A stretch of 64,000 bases of DNA from Clostridia bacterium. Lineage in GTDB: Bacteria; Bacillota; Clostridia; Oscillospirales; CAG-272. Numbering within the stretch: position 1 is the first letter of the stretch; the number at the start of each line of letters is the position of its first letter. The stretch spans positions 1 through 64,000 of the forward strand of contig JAFYMF010000014.1 in NCBI GenBank assembly GCA_017556745.1, written 5' to 3'. Of this stretch, positions 1-9,754 are shown piece by piece. The notes beneath the pieces are model-generated. The model did no database searches. It saw only the letters and a program-made list of their open reading frames with translations, and was not told where the DNA came from. Position numbers and translations under genes: made by a program.

Positions 1-604
1 CAAAGCACTCTCTTGTGTGCTTTTCTCTCACGGAGAGCTGTGGATTCTTTCCCTCTCGAACTGCAGAAAGTGCACTTTCAACGGGAATAGTATACTGACG
101 GGCATCCTTAACACCGGGAATACGTCTGATGGCATCTGAATGTCCCTGACTTACACCGCGTCCCCAGAAAGTATAATCATTACCATCGGGAAGAATGGCT
201 TGACCAAGAAGACGGTTAAGTGAAAAGAGACCCGGATCCCATCCCACGGATATTATACCGAGGGTACCGTTCTCGCGGCAAGCTGCATCAACGTTAGCAA
301 AGTGCTCGGGGATTTTTGCATGTGTATCGAAACTGTCTATTACAGTGAAGTGTTTTGCCAACTCGGGAGTCTGGGTAGGAAGGTCGTTTGCGCTTCCTCC
401 GCAAAGAATAAGTACGTCGATATCGTTCTTCATCTCGGCGGCCTTTTCAATGCTATACACGGGAACATTTGTAGCTGTTTTGATACTAGCAGGATCTCTG
501 CGAGTAAAGAGAGCAACAAGCTCCATGTCATTGCTGTTATATACGGCACTTTCGACACCACGGCCAAGGTTACCGTATCCTGCGATTCCGATTCTTATCT
601 TCAT
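1..604 (-). CDS. ddh: meso-diaminopimelate D-dehydrogenase, C-terminus cut by window edge
   Basis: The minus strand reads open from an ATG at 604 down to the window edge (201 codons). It begins with a Rossmann motif (GYGNLGRGV near residue 10) and contains WDPGLFSLNR, FWGRGVSQGHSDA and RRIPGVKDA, which match the meso-2,6-diaminopimelate dehydrogenase family such as the Corynebacterium enzyme (about 320 aa). That family reductively aminates tetrahydrodipicolinate with NADPH in one step, giving meso-DAP for lysine and peptidoglycan. About 120 C-terminal residues lie outside the window. A promoter TTGCAA-N17-TATAAT sits 41-69 bp upstream on the minus strand. The call is secure; the C-terminal substrate-binding half cannot be checked. 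Confidence 0.93.
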   Translation of the reverse strand, partial: MKIRIGIAGYGNLGRGVESAVYNSNDMELVALFTRRDPASIKTATNVPVYSIEKAAEMKNDIDVLILCGGSANDLPTQTPELAKHFTVIDSFDTHAKIPEHFANVDAACRENGTLGIISVGWDPGLFSLNRLLGQAILPDGNDYTFWGRGVSQGHSDAIRRIPGVKDARQYTIPVESALSAVREGKNPQLSVREKHTRECF

Positions 605-644
605 CGATTATGTCCTTTCAAACGGTGGGATTATTGATAGTACT

Positions 645-673
645 ATTATATTACATTCTTTTTAAAATTGCAA
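645..673 (-). promoter_or_regulatory. sigma-A type promoter of ddh
   Basis: Read on the minus strand, TTGCAA (673-668) is followed by exactly 17 bp and TATAAT (650-645). The ddh start codon at 604 lies about 35 bp beyond the expected transcription start. Spacing and boxes fit a housekeeping promoter; there is no direct evidence of use. Confidence 0.6.
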
Positions 674-807
674 TAAAGCTAAAAGAATTCTGTTTGTTTA
701 TACTGTGATTTTTTTTGACAAATAAATATCTTTGTTTATTTTACAATACATGTATACAGTTGCACTTGATAAATAATATTAAAATGAAATCTTTAAAACA
801 AAACATA

Positions 808-836
808 TTGAAAAAACAAAAATTAAAATGTATAAT
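808..836 (+). promoter_or_regulatory. sigma-A type promoter of the chromate-transporter operon
   Basis: TTGAAA (808-813), a 17-bp spacer and TATAAT (831-836) lie 35 bp upstream of the ATG at 871, with a GAGGTGA ribosome binding site at about 859. An alternative TTGACA at 715-720 has only a poor -10 partner (TATTTT at 737). Confidence 0.65.
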
Positions 837-870
837 ATTATATTAGTGTATGATATTTTGAGGTGATATT

Positions 871-1455
871 ATGAAAAAAACCAACGACCCCTCAAAGCTG
901 AATAAGATTCTTTCGCTTTTTTGGGTTTTCTTTAAGATTGGCGCATTTACCTTCGGTGGTGGATATGCAATGATTCCTCTTATCCAGAAGGAAGTAGTCG
1001 AGAGCAGACCTTGGATAACGGATGACGATATTCTTGAAATTTTTGCAATAGCTGAATCTACACCCGGGCCTATAGCGATCAACTCTGCCACATTTGTTGG
1101 TTACCGTGTAGCAGGTTTTTTTGGATCCATGTTTGCAACTATAGGTGTCGTGCTTCCGTCATTCGTTATTATTTTGGTAATATCATTCTTACTTCAGGGC
1201 TTTGAAAACTACCGTGCAGTCAAATATGCATTTTGGGGAATCCGTGCAGGTGTTATGGCGCTTCTTGTAAAGGCGTGGTGGGGAATGTTCAAAAAATGTC
1301 CTAAAGGTATTATCCCATACAGTATTGCAATATTTGCATTTATTGCCGTTATAATATTTAAAATGTATAATATCAGTATTTTGTTTATTCTGATAATGTG
1401 TGCTGTTATTGGCCTTGTATCATCCATTATTGCAAAGAGGAGGTCAGCAAAATGA
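871..1455 (+). CDS. Chromate transporter family protein, half-size subunit 1
   Basis: A 194-residue hydrophobic protein of the CHR family. It carries the family signature FTFGGGYAMIPL near residue 26 and ESTPGPIAINSATFVGY near residue 62, followed by several membrane segments. Full-length ChrA proteins of about 400 residues contain two such halves; this is a short-chain (single-domain) version. The next gene encodes the second half and overlaps it by 4 bp (ATGA at 1452-1455), so the two are translationally coupled and probably form a heterodimer in the membrane. CHR proteins export chromate, but in anaerobes lacking chromate exposure the real substrate (another oxyanion such as sulfate) is uncertain. 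Confidence 0.88.
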   Translation: MKKTNDPSKLNKILSLFWVFFKIGAFTFGGGYAMIPLIQKEVVESRPWITDDDILEIFAIAESTPGPIAINSATFVGYRVAGFFGSMFATIGVVLPSFVIILVISFLLQGFENYRAVKYAFWGIRAGVMALLVKAWWGMFKKCPKGIIPYSIAIFAFIAVIIFKMYNISILFILIMCAVIGLVSSIIAKRRSAK

Positions 1456-2024
1456 AACTACTGATGCTTTTTGCCACCTTCTTTAAGGTAGGCCTTTTTA
1501 CCTTCGGCGGTGGATATGCTATGCTTCCTCTTATCCAAGAGGAGGTACTCAATCTTGGTTGGGCGACATACGAGGAGATACTTAATTTTATTGCAGTAAG
1601 TGAAAGTACCCCCGGTCCCTTTGCGATTAACATGGCAACATTTATCGGCTCAAGGCAGGGTGGAATTCTCGGTGCCGCTTGTGCGACCCTGGGGGTTGTA
1701 TTACCATCGTTTATAGTTATTCTTATTGTTGCAAAGATTTTCGATAAGTTTAAGAAAAACAGCGTTGTACAGGGATGCATGTCCGGTCTCAAACCTGCAG
1801 TTATCGGTCTTATCGGTTATGCGATTTTCTCTGTGGGAACCGAAGTATTCTTTCCAAGCGGAATATCTTTTTCTGTGTTCTCTGATATCTCTTTCTATGT
1901 AGTTCTTTTACTTTTTACAGCAATGACGGTATGTTGTTTCAAAAAGTTACATCCTATACTCATAATCTGTATATCTGCCGCTATCGGAATCGGTGCAGGT
2001 TATGCTCTCGGCATACCTGTATAA
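1452..2024 (+). CDS. Chromate transporter family protein, half-size subunit 2
   Basis: A 190-residue partner of the upstream gene. It repeats the same signatures (FTFGGGYAMLPL, ESTPGPFAINMATFIG) and ends with hydrophobic helices rich in Ile, Val and Phe. The start chosen is the ATG at 1452 because it overlaps the upstream stop and sits just after AGGAGG (about 1439-1444), which lies inside the previous gene. An earlier in-frame ATG at 1398 would overlap far more and lacks a site. Together with the first half it should form one functional transporter. Substrate not proven by sequence. Confidence 0.88.
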   Translation: MKLLMLFATFFKVGLFTFGGGYAMLPLIQEEVLNLGWATYEEILNFIAVSESTPGPFAINMATFIGSRQGGILGAACATLGVVLPSFIVILIVAKIFDKFKKNSVVQGCMSGLKPAVIGLIGYAIFSVGTEVFFPSGISFSVFSDISFYVVLLLFTAMTVCCFKKLHPILIICISAAIGIGAGYALGIPV

Positions 2025-2037
2025 CAGGAGGGTTTAC

Positions 2038-2883
2038 ATGAAAAAAGGACTTATTCTTGAAGGCGGTGCCATGAGAGGACTGTTTTCTGCAGGTGTTATG
2101 GATGTCATGATGGAAAACGGCATAGTTTTCGACGGTGCAATAGGTGTTTCGGCCGGTGCAGCCTTCGGATGTAATTACAAATCCGGACAGATAGGCAGAG
2201 TAATCAGATATAACACAAAATATTCAAAAGACAAGAGATATTGCAGTTTAAGATCTTTATTTAAAACCGGTGATCTTTACGGTGCGGACTTCTGTTACAG
2301 ACAGTTGCCGGAGGAACTTGATATTTTTGATGTTGAGAGCTATAGAAAGTCACCTATGGAGTTTTATGCAGTAGCAACCGACATTGAAACCGGAAAACCG
2401 GTATATCACAAATGTGATATAGGCAATGGTGAAGACTTGGAGTGGTTCAGAGCCTCTGCTTCTTTGCCGCTTGTTGCACGTATCGTTGAAATAGACGGTC
2501 TGAAGCTTCTTGACGGTGGTATATCAGATTCGGTCCCACTCAAATACTTTGAAAGTATCGGATATGACAGAAATATTGTAATCCTCACGCAGCCATATGG
2601 ATACAGAAAAGGCAAAAACCGTTCTATTCCTTTTCTTAAAATTAAATACAGAAAATACCCCAAACTTATTGAAGGAATGAAGCGCAGACACGAGATGTAT
2701 AACAGTACTCTTGAATATATTGAAAAACGCGAAAAAGAGGGAAGTATTTTTGTTATAAGACCGGAAGAAAAGCTCCCGATAAAGAGAATCGAGAGTGATC
2801 CCGTTTGTTTGCGTCAGGTACATGATCTAGGACGCAAAGTTGCTGCAGAGAACCTTAAAAAGATTACAGATTTTTTAGCATAA
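2038..2883 (+). CDS. Patatin-like phospholipase
   Basis: A 281-residue protein that begins with the oxyanion-hole motif EGGAMRG, then has the nucleophile elbow GVSAG (G-x-S-x-G) near residue 40 and the catalytic Asp motif DGG (LLDGGISDSVPL) near residue 160. These are the parts of the Ser-Asp dyad of patatin/RssA-type lipid acyl hydrolases. No signal peptide is seen, so it probably acts on membrane lipids from the cytoplasm. ATG 2038 follows CAGGAGGG and is only 13 bp after the transporter gene, so it is probably co-transcribed. The physiological lipid substrate is unknown. Confidence 0.9.
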   Translation: MKKGLILEGGAMRGLFSAGVMDVMMENGIVFDGAIGVSAGAAFGCNYKSGQIGRVIRYNTKYSKDKRYCSLRSLFKTGDLYGADFCYRQLPEELDIFDVESYRKSPMEFYAVATDIETGKPVYHKCDIGNGEDLEWFRASASLPLVARIVEIDGLKLLDGGISDSVPLKYFESIGYDRNIVILTQPYGYRKGKNRSIPFLKIKYRKYPKLIEGMKRRHEMYNSTLEYIEKREKEGSIFVIRPEEKLPIKRIESDPVCLRQVHDLGRKVAAENLKKITDFLA

Positions 2884-2938
2884 TATAGAGCTATATGTTA
2901 TATTTTAATTTCTATTATGTAAAAATTAACATATTCTC

Positions 2939-2967
2939 TTGAATAGTCTTACTTTGTGTTGTATAAT
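2939..2967 (+). promoter_or_regulatory. sigma-A type promoter of the beta-helix lipoprotein operon
   Basis: TTGAAT (2939-2944), 17 bp, TATAAT (2962-2967), 32 bp before the ATG at 3000. Just upstream, ATATGTTA (2893-2900) and TAACATAT (2927-2934) form an 8-bp inverted repeat that could be an operator, although such repeats are not rare in AT-rich DNA. Confidence 0.65.
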
Positions 2968-2999
2968 AAACTCAAAGAATATTGGATACGGAGGAAAGT

Positions 3000-5198
3000 A
3001 TGAAAAGGTTTTTTTTAGTATTACTTGCTTTTATTTTTACTTTTACTTTTCTGACTTCATGTACTACTGAAAATAATGTAGATGACAATACAGACGATAT
3101 AGATGATAGTGTAAAATACGGAAAAACATTTTATGTTTCACCGGATGGAAGTGATAGCGGTGACGGTAGTGAAGCCTCGCCTTTAGCAACTCTTGCTGGG
3201 GCAAGGGATGCTGTCCGTGAGTATAAGAACATAAACGGACTTCCTGATGGCGGAATAGAGGTTGTTTTTAAGGCCGGTACATATCCTATTCGTTCTGCTG
3301 TTGAGTTTACAGCAGAAGATTCCGGCGATTTCAGTAAACCTATTGTTTACCGTGCCGAAAAAGGTGCAGAAGTAGTGTTTGATGGTGGCGTTACCTTAAA
3401 CGCTGAGGATTTTGTTCCTGCCGGGGATGACATCAAGTCACGAATTGTAAGCGTGGAAGCAAAGGCTGCACTTCTTGAGATAGACCTTGTAGCAGCGGGA
3501 TGTTTTGATCTGATCGATGAAGATAACTACGAGAGACCTTCTGATCCGTATACTCAGGAATTATATATTGATAATGTTCGTCAGCAAGTAGCGTGTTGGC
3601 CTAACAGCGGTGAATACAGTACAAATGGATACCGCGTAGAAGAGACCGGTGTTGCATATTTTTATATTCCCGAAGAAAAATATGAGCTCTGGAAGGACGC
3701 GGAAGAAATGCGTTATTTCGGTGCTCCGGAAATTGACTGGGTCACTATACGTACATCTGAGCATGACATCGATATTGATGATGAGACAAAGATGCTTAGA
3801 CTTTATAATTTCCCTTATACACCAAGTAAGAGTTCTACCCTCTGTGTATTTAATCTTCCGGAAGAACTTGACATTCCCGGCGAATATTTCTGGGATACCA
3901 AAACAAACAAATTATATTATTATCCCAAGGAAGATCTTACAGGTAAAAAGATCTCTTTTTCCCAGATTAAGGAACACATGATATTCCTTTCAGGTGCACA
4001 GCACCTTACCTTTGACGGAATCACTATTGAAAACGGTCGTGCAAGTGCCATATACAGTATGACAGGAGATCAGACTCATACCGATAACAATTATCTCACT
4101 ATCAATAATTGTAAAATACGTTGTATGGGTACTCACGGCTTATGGGTGTTTGGCGAAAATATTACTGTTAAGAACAGCGAATTTTATCAGCTTGGATCCA
4201 ATGCTGTATTTCTTCGCGGTGGTGATCGGTATAATACGAATTATATCCAGATAAATAATGTCGTTACAAACAACAAGATTCACGATTTTGCACAGACATT
4301 TAAGACAGATAACTTTGGTATCTACACCGCCGGAATGGGATTTGTATTGTCTCATAATGAAATATATAATGCCTCACATTCAGCAATTCACCTTACCAGT
4401 GGTGAAACCATGATAGAATATAATTACATTCATGATGTATGCCAGACTACGTCTGATGCAGGTGCTATATATATAGGACGTCATTGGGATTGGAGCAATA
4501 ATACAATAAGATATAACTATATTCATGACGTAAAAGATAAATATAACAACGGCGGCCCCTGCGGAATATACCTTGACGATATGGTTTCTGATCAGCATGT
4601 TTACGGTAACATTCTTGTAGACATCGCAGGTGTTGGAATCGCTATCGGCGGTGGAAAATACAACAATGTCGAGAATAATATTATAACCAGAGCAGGGTCA
4701 ACTCCTATATCTACAGATAGTCGCGGTCTTGGTTTTGCACAAAGTCATACCATTTATAAATCGGGAACTATGTGGCTCAATTTTCTTGAGACGAACCCCT
4801 ATACTGAAATAATGAGGTTCCATTATCCGCATAATTTATTGATTCCCGAACTGTCTGAGATTTCTATGATACATCACATTGATTCTGCGGGAATAGGGTC
4901 CTATACAACTATTCGAGGAAACGTTGCATATGATTGTATCTCGGACGATCCTTGGGAGGACAGGGATTATGGGGATATTTATAAGGATACTATTACTGTT
5001 GACGGTGTAGTTGATTTAGACCCGACCGTCAGACTTTACTGTACCGTCGAAGGTAATGCCCAATACACAGCAGATTACGATATAGGACTTACACATAACG
5101 GTAGCGGTGATTGTTCTATCTCCGATGATTCTATAATTTATCGAGATATAGTTGGATTTGTAAAGATTCCTTTCGATAAAATAGGAACTATTGACTAA
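3000..5198 (+). CDS. Lipid-anchored right-handed parallel beta-helix protein, paralogue 1
   Basis: A 732-residue lipoprotein. Start ATG 3000 follows GGAGG. The signal peptide is hydrophobic and ends in FLTSC with the lipidated Cys at residue 21, followed by an Asp/Asn-rich linker. From residue 44 it has the typical opening FYVSPDGSDSGDGS and SPLATLAGARDAV, and later EFDIPGEYFWDTKTNKLYYYP-like text and many NNKIHD, SHNEIYNA, IEYNYIHDV repeats. These Asn-rich repeats are the rungs of a parallel beta-helix of the kind found in pectate lyases and GH141-type enzymes. It probably binds or cleaves a polysaccharide at the cell surface. The exact family and substrate cannot be set from sequence alone. 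First of four tandem paralogues. Confidence 0.85.
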   Translation: MKRFFLVLLAFIFTFTFLTSCTTENNVDDNTDDIDDSVKYGKTFYVSPDGSDSGDGSEASPLATLAGARDAVREYKNINGLPDGGIEVVFKAGTYPIRSAVEFTAEDSGDFSKPIVYRAEKGAEVVFDGGVTLNAEDFVPAGDDIKSRIVSVEAKAALLEIDLVAAGCFDLIDEDNYERPSDPYTQELYIDNVRQQVACWPNSGEYSTNGYRVEETGVAYFYIPEEKYELWKDAEEMRYFGAPEIDWVTIRTSEHDIDIDDETKMLRLYNFPYTPSKSSTLCVFNLPEELDIPGEYFWDTKTNKLYYYPKEDLTGKKISFSQIKEHMIFLSGAQHLTFDGITIENGRASAIYSMTGDQTHTDNNYLTINNCKIRCMGTHGLWVFGENITVKNSEFYQLGSNAVFLRGGDRYNTNYIQINNVVTNNKIHDFAQTFKTDNFGIYTAGMGFVLSHNEIYNASHSAIHLTSGETMIEYNYIHDVCQTTSDAGAIYIGRHWDWSNNTIRYNYIHDVKDKYNNGGPCGIYLDDMVSDQHVYGNILVDIAGVGIAIGGGKYNNVENNIITRAGSTPISTDSRGLGFAQSHTIYKSGTMWLNFLETNPYTEIMRFHYPHNLLIPELSEISMIHHIDSAGIGSYTTIRGNVAYDCISDDPWEDRDYGDIYKDTITVDGVVDLDPTVRLYCTVEGNAQYTADYDIGLTHNGSGDCSISDDSIIYRDIVGFVKIPFDKIGTID

Positions 5199-5254
5199 GT
5201 TTAGGATTTTTTAATAGGTATTGAGACTATATAAATTATTTTTTAGGTGAATGT

Positions 5255-7456
5255 ATGATTAAACGATTAAGTTGTTTATTGATTGTATTGATTATGTTGT
5301 TATCGTCTTTTGTCTCATGCGGCGGCACCGGTTCCGGTGATGTTACAGACGAAACAACAAATGATATGACACCGGATGTTATTCCTGCCGGGAAGACATT
5401 CTACGTTTCTCCCGATGGAGATGACGAAAATGACGGCAGCGAGTCGTCCCCCCTGGCAAGTATTACCGGCGCTCGTGATGCGATACGTGCATATAGAGCC
5501 GAGTCAGGTCTTCCTGACGGAGGTATAGCAGTAATATTTTCCTCGGGCACATACCGAATAAACATCACAACAACCTTTACTGCCGAAGATTCAGGAGAAG
5601 ATAGTAAACCAATTGTTTACCGGGCTGCAGATGGTGCTGAGGTTATATTTAGCGGAGGAATTTCTCTCAGTGCTGACGATTTTATTCCTGCTAATGATGA
5701 AATCAAATCCCGTGTTCAAGATGAATCGGCAAAAGCAGCACTTCTTGAGATAGATCTTACAAAAACAGATTGCTATGATCTTATCGAAAGAACCGATTAC
5801 GGCAGTGGATGGGGAAGTGATAAATACCGTCAAGAATTATATGTTGACGATATAAGACAAACACTTGCACAGTGGCCTAATGGTGGAGCTTATGAAACCA
5901 ATGGGTGGCTTGACAGTGAAAATTCCGCATCTCATTATTACATTCCCGAAGAAAAATACGAACTTTGGAAAGATATTGAGGGAATAGGTTTTTACGGTGC
6001 ACCCGAGATAGATTGGGATATGCGTCGTATTTTCCCCGGTGGTGTTTCAATCGACAACGATCGTAAAACATTGGTTCTTACTAATCAGACGTTCAAACCT
6101 TCAAAAAGTTCTAATCTTTGGGTTTATAATCTCGTAGAAGAAATAGATGTTCCGGGTGAATATTATTGGGATATCGATACAGGAAAGCTCTATTATTATC
6201 CCGAAGGAGATCTTGCCGGAAAAAAGATCGTTTTCTCACAGTTTGTTGATTCATTTATTGCTCTTGATGGCGCTAAATATGTTTCCTTTAATGGAATAAC
6301 TTTTGAAAACGCGAGAGCTTCTGTGTTCAGCGGACGTAATCATGAAAACGGAAATATAACAATTTCAAAATGCTTGTTCCGTTGTCTCGGAGTTGCTGCT
6401 TTAGATTTCTACGGTAATAATACAGTTGTTTCTGACAATGAATTTTGTCAGCTTGGTTCTGCAGGTATTATCCTTCACGGTGGAAATGAAATTACACTGG
6501 AACCTGCCGAATCAGTAATAAAAAACAATTTGATTCATGATTACGGTCAGATATACATGGTTTATCAACCGGGTATAAAAACTGACGGTGTAGGGTTTGA
6601 AATTTCTCACAACGAAATATATAATAGCCCACATTTCGGAATTGAGCTTGCAAGCGGAAATACTGTTATTGAATATAACGACATACATGATGTTTGCCAG
6701 CACACAAGTGATACAGGTGCGATTTATCTCGGACGTCGTTGGGATTGGTCAGGAAACCATATCAGATACAACTATATTCATGATAATGTTGATATAATGC
6801 ACGGTGGTGGTCCCAGCGGAATATATCTTGACGATCAGGTCGGTGATCAGCGCGTATACGGTAACGTTGTTGAGAACACCGGCGGAAACGGTATTATTAT
6901 CGGTTCGGGAAAATATAACGTTATAGAAAATAATATTCTGATCAACTGCGGTGGTGTGCCGATTTCAAACGATCAGCGTGGTCTTGGATTTGCTTCAGAA
7001 CACTCCAAGTACCCGAATGGTTATATGTGGGGTACACTTATTAGCTTATCCCCTTACTCTGGTTTTATAAAATATATGTGGCCGGAGAATATGCTTCAGG
7101 TTGAGCTTACTTCCATGTCAAGTATTTATCGTATTGATGATCCCGGTATATGTTCATACACAACGGTTCGAGGAAATGTTGCTATAGGATGCATTTCCGA
7201 TGCATTGTGGGCAGACAGAGATTATGGTGATATATATAAAGATACGATAACAGTGGATGGTGTAGTAAATATGGTTCCCATGGCAAGACTCTATTGTACC
7301 ACAGAGGGAAATGTTTATTATCCGAAAGAAACTGACATTGGTTTTGTTGATAGCGAAAATAATAATTTTGCTCTCAAAGATTCTTCTGTTGTTTACCGTG
7401 ATATCATTGGTTTTGAAATAATCCCGTTTGATAAGATTGGTATTGAGAAAAATTAA
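5255..7456 (+). CDS. Lipid-anchored right-handed parallel beta-helix protein, paralogue 2
   Basis: A 733-residue paralogue of the gene before it, 56 bp downstream. The signal peptide ends FVSC with lipidated Cys22, followed by a Gly/Thr/Asp linker, then FYVSPDGDDENDGS and SPLASITGARDAI. The middle has SHNEIYNSPHFGIELASG and the segment TSDTGAIYLGRRWDW, a feature shared by all four copies (a conserved Arg-Trp pair on one rung; possible active-site or calcium-site region). The C-terminal part (VPMARLYCTTEGN, SSVVYRDIIGF) matches that of paralogue 1. Most similar to paralogue 3, including the RRWDW version of the motif. Likely extracytoplasmic glycan-active; a carbohydrate-binding role without catalysis is possible. 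Confidence 0.85.
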   Translation: MIKRLSCLLIVLIMLLSSFVSCGGTGSGDVTDETTNDMTPDVIPAGKTFYVSPDGDDENDGSESSPLASITGARDAIRAYRAESGLPDGGIAVIFSSGTYRINITTTFTAEDSGEDSKPIVYRAADGAEVIFSGGISLSADDFIPANDEIKSRVQDESAKAALLEIDLTKTDCYDLIERTDYGSGWGSDKYRQELYVDDIRQTLAQWPNGGAYETNGWLDSENSASHYYIPEEKYELWKDIEGIGFYGAPEIDWDMRRIFPGGVSIDNDRKTLVLTNQTFKPSKSSNLWVYNLVEEIDVPGEYYWDIDTGKLYYYPEGDLAGKKIVFSQFVDSFIALDGAKYVSFNGITFENARASVFSGRNHENGNITISKCLFRCLGVAALDFYGNNTVVSDNEFCQLGSAGIILHGGNEITLEPAESVIKNNLIHDYGQIYMVYQPGIKTDGVGFEISHNEIYNSPHFGIELASGNTVIEYNDIHDVCQHTSDTGAIYLGRRWDWSGNHIRYNYIHDNVDIMHGGGPSGIYLDDQVGDQRVYGNVVENTGGNGIIIGSGKYNVIENNILINCGGVPISNDQRGLGFASEHSKYPNGYMWGTLISLSPYSGFIKYMWPENMLQVELTSMSSIYRIDDPGICSYTTVRGNVAIGCISDALWADRDYGDIYKDTITVDGVVNMVPMARLYCTTEGNVYYPKETDIGFVDSENNNFALKDSSVVYRDIIGFEIIPFDKIGIEKN

Positions 7457-7501
7457 TTATTGTATCACAAGTATCTACTCAATATTATCGGAGGTGAAAT
7501 A

Positions 7502-9727
7502 ATGAAAAAAATACTTGCTTTATTCCTATCGCTTTTAATGGTATTATCATTTGTTGCTTGTTCAGGTGAAACCATTCCACCTGAGAATACAACGGATGAT
7601 ACAACAAATGACAATGCTATACCGGATATAGATCCGGTCATTCCTGCAGGAAAAACATTTTACGTTTCGGTAAACGGAAACGATGCAAATGATGGCAGTA
7701 AAGAAACTCCTCTCGCTACACTTGATGGTGCAAAAGCCGCTGTTCTTGCCTATAAAAACGAGTCAGGACTTCCTGAGGGTGGAATAGAAGTCATTTTTAC
7801 CGCAGGAACATACAAGGTAAACTCTACAGCAACCTTTGGTATAGATGACTCAGGTGAAGAAGGTAAGCCTGTAGTTTATAAAGCGGAAGATGGCGCTGAG
7901 GTTATTTTCGACGGCGGCGTAACACTTAACGGTGCAGACTTTGTTCCTGCATCGGAAGACGTTAAAGCAAAGCTTCCCAGTGAAGAGGCAAAAAGTGCTC
8001 TTATGGAGATAGATCTTGCTGCCGCAGGCTGTTACGATTTCGAAGAAAGAACAAGTTACGGCATGGGATGGGGAAGCGATAAATATCGTCAGGAACTATA
8101 CGTTGATAATGTTCGCCAAACTCTCGCTCAGTGGCCTAACGGTAACGCGTATGAAACACGATGTTTCGTTGAAAACAACATGGTGTATTTATACATACCC
8201 GAGGAAAAAAGTCAGTTGTGGAGCACTGCTGAAAATTATGAGTACTACGGTGCACCAATAGTTGACTGGGACATGCGACGTATTTACAATAATTATCTTT
8301 CTATTGATGAAGAAAAAAATGCACTGTTTTTTGATTCTTCGCTTGTATCAGAACCTCATTCGAGTAAATCAACATTATTCGTTTATAATTTGATTGAAGA
8401 ACTGGATGTACCCGGAGAGTATTATTGTGACTACGAAGCAAAGAAGTTATATTATTATCCGGAGGAAGATCTGGCAGATCAAAAAATTGTTTTTTCACAG
8501 TACTTTGATCCTTTTATAGTTCTCGATGGTGCAAAATATATTTCTTATGAAGGGTTCACATTCGAGAATGCAAGAGCATATGTAATAACAGGCACCAATA
8601 GTGAAAATGATCATATTAGTGTTGAAAATTGTGTTTTACGTTGCCTTGGTGTTAACGCAATCAATTTGAATTGTAGTAACGCATATATTTCTCATAATGA
8701 ATTATATGAGCTTGGCTGCGGAGGTATCTTGCTTGAAGGCGGAAACCTCTCTACAATGGAATTATCCAATAGTACAATTACAAACAACCATGTTTATAAT
8801 TACGGACAATTGTACATGGTTTACCAGCCGGGTATAAAGGTTAGCGGTTTAGGATTTACAATTTCTCATAATGAAGTCCACAATGCTCCGCACTTTGCAA
8901 TTTCTACTGACAGTGGCGAAACAGTCGTAGAATACAATAAAGTTTACGACGTATGTCAGCGCACAAGTGATGCAGGTGCTATCTATCTTGGTCGACGTTG
9001 GGATTGGGGAGGAAATATTTTTAGGTTTAACTATGTATACAACATTGTAGATGTCGTGCACGGAGGAAGCCCTAACGGTATATACCTTGACGATCAAGTG
9101 AGCGATCAATATTTATACGGAAATATATTCGAAAACATCGGTGGATATCCTATCGTTGTATGTGAAGGTAAGTATATTAGCGTTGAAAATAATATTTTTA
9201 TAAATTGCGAAAGAAAGCCGATTACCAATGATGCACGAGGTATCGGTGAAGGAGCCTTAGGTACAGATTGGGTTGAATATCCAGTAGGATATATGTGGAG
9301 TCAACTTCTCAAGACCAACCCATATTCCGATATAATGAGATATATGAGACCTGAAAATCTCTTAATCCTAGAGGCCGGAGAATCAAGAATATTTAACATA
9401 GACGATCCTGGTGTCGGTTCGTATCTTGTTTTTCGAGGTAATGTAAGATATGGTTGTGATGTGACACGTGAACCGGCTGACAAATACAATCAAAATTGGA
9501 ATCCATACGCTGACAACCCTGTCTATGACGGTGTTGCTCCCGGTAGTATAGAAGATGGTCTGTATGGAACTACAGAGGGTAGTATTTGTTATCCAGCAGG
9601 AACTGACGTTGGGTTTATAGATGCAGAAAACGGTAACTACGGCCTTAAAGATACGTCAGTTATCTATCGAGATGTTATTGGATTCAAAAAGATCGATTTT
9701 GATAAAATCGGTATAGAAAGAAAGTAA
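7502..9727 (+). CDS. Lipid-anchored right-handed parallel beta-helix protein, paralogue 3
   Basis: A 741-residue paralogue. The start chosen is ATG 7502, just after CGGAGGTGAAAT; an in-frame ATG at 7460 would place 14 residues before an otherwise perfect signal peptide. Lipidated Cys20 (SFVACSG) is followed by a Thr/Asp/Asn-rich linker. It has FYVSVNGNDANDGS, DVPGEYYCDYEAKKLYYYP, SHNEVHNAPHFAISTDSG and TSDAGAIYLGRRWDW. It differs from the others by an insertion near the C-terminus (about residues 655-690, a Tyr/Asn/Pro-rich stretch). Part of the same operon, 45 bp after paralogue 2. Confidence 0.85.
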   Translation: MKKILALFLSLLMVLSFVACSGETIPPENTTDDTTNDNAIPDIDPVIPAGKTFYVSVNGNDANDGSKETPLATLDGAKAAVLAYKNESGLPEGGIEVIFTAGTYKVNSTATFGIDDSGEEGKPVVYKAEDGAEVIFDGGVTLNGADFVPASEDVKAKLPSEEAKSALMEIDLAAAGCYDFEERTSYGMGWGSDKYRQELYVDNVRQTLAQWPNGNAYETRCFVENNMVYLYIPEEKSQLWSTAENYEYYGAPIVDWDMRRIYNNYLSIDEEKNALFFDSSLVSEPHSSKSTLFVYNLIEELDVPGEYYCDYEAKKLYYYPEEDLADQKIVFSQYFDPFIVLDGAKYISYEGFTFENARAYVITGTNSENDHISVENCVLRCLGVNAINLNCSNAYISHNELYELGCGGILLEGGNLSTMELSNSTITNNHVYNYGQLYMVYQPGIKVSGLGFTISHNEVHNAPHFAISTDSGETVVEYNKVYDVCQRTSDAGAIYLGRRWDWGGNIFRFNYVYNIVDVVHGGSPNGIYLDDQVSDQYLYGNIFENIGGYPIVVCEGKYISVENNIFINCERKPITNDARGIGEGALGTDWVEYPVGYMWSQLLKTNPYSDIMRYMRPENLLILEAGESRIFNIDDPGVGSYLVFRGNVRYGCDVTREPADKYNQNWNPYADNPVYDGVAPGSIEDGLYGTTEGSICYPAGTDVGFIDAENGNYGLKDTSVIYRDVIGFKKIDFDKIGIERK

Positions 9728-9754
9728 CATTTCAAAAGCACATAGGGAGAAAAA

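Noticed and set aside
605..870. A small gene in the 266-bp gap between ddh and the chromate transporters
   Set aside because: The stretch is very AT-rich, holds the two divergent promoters and has no frame with a binding site.
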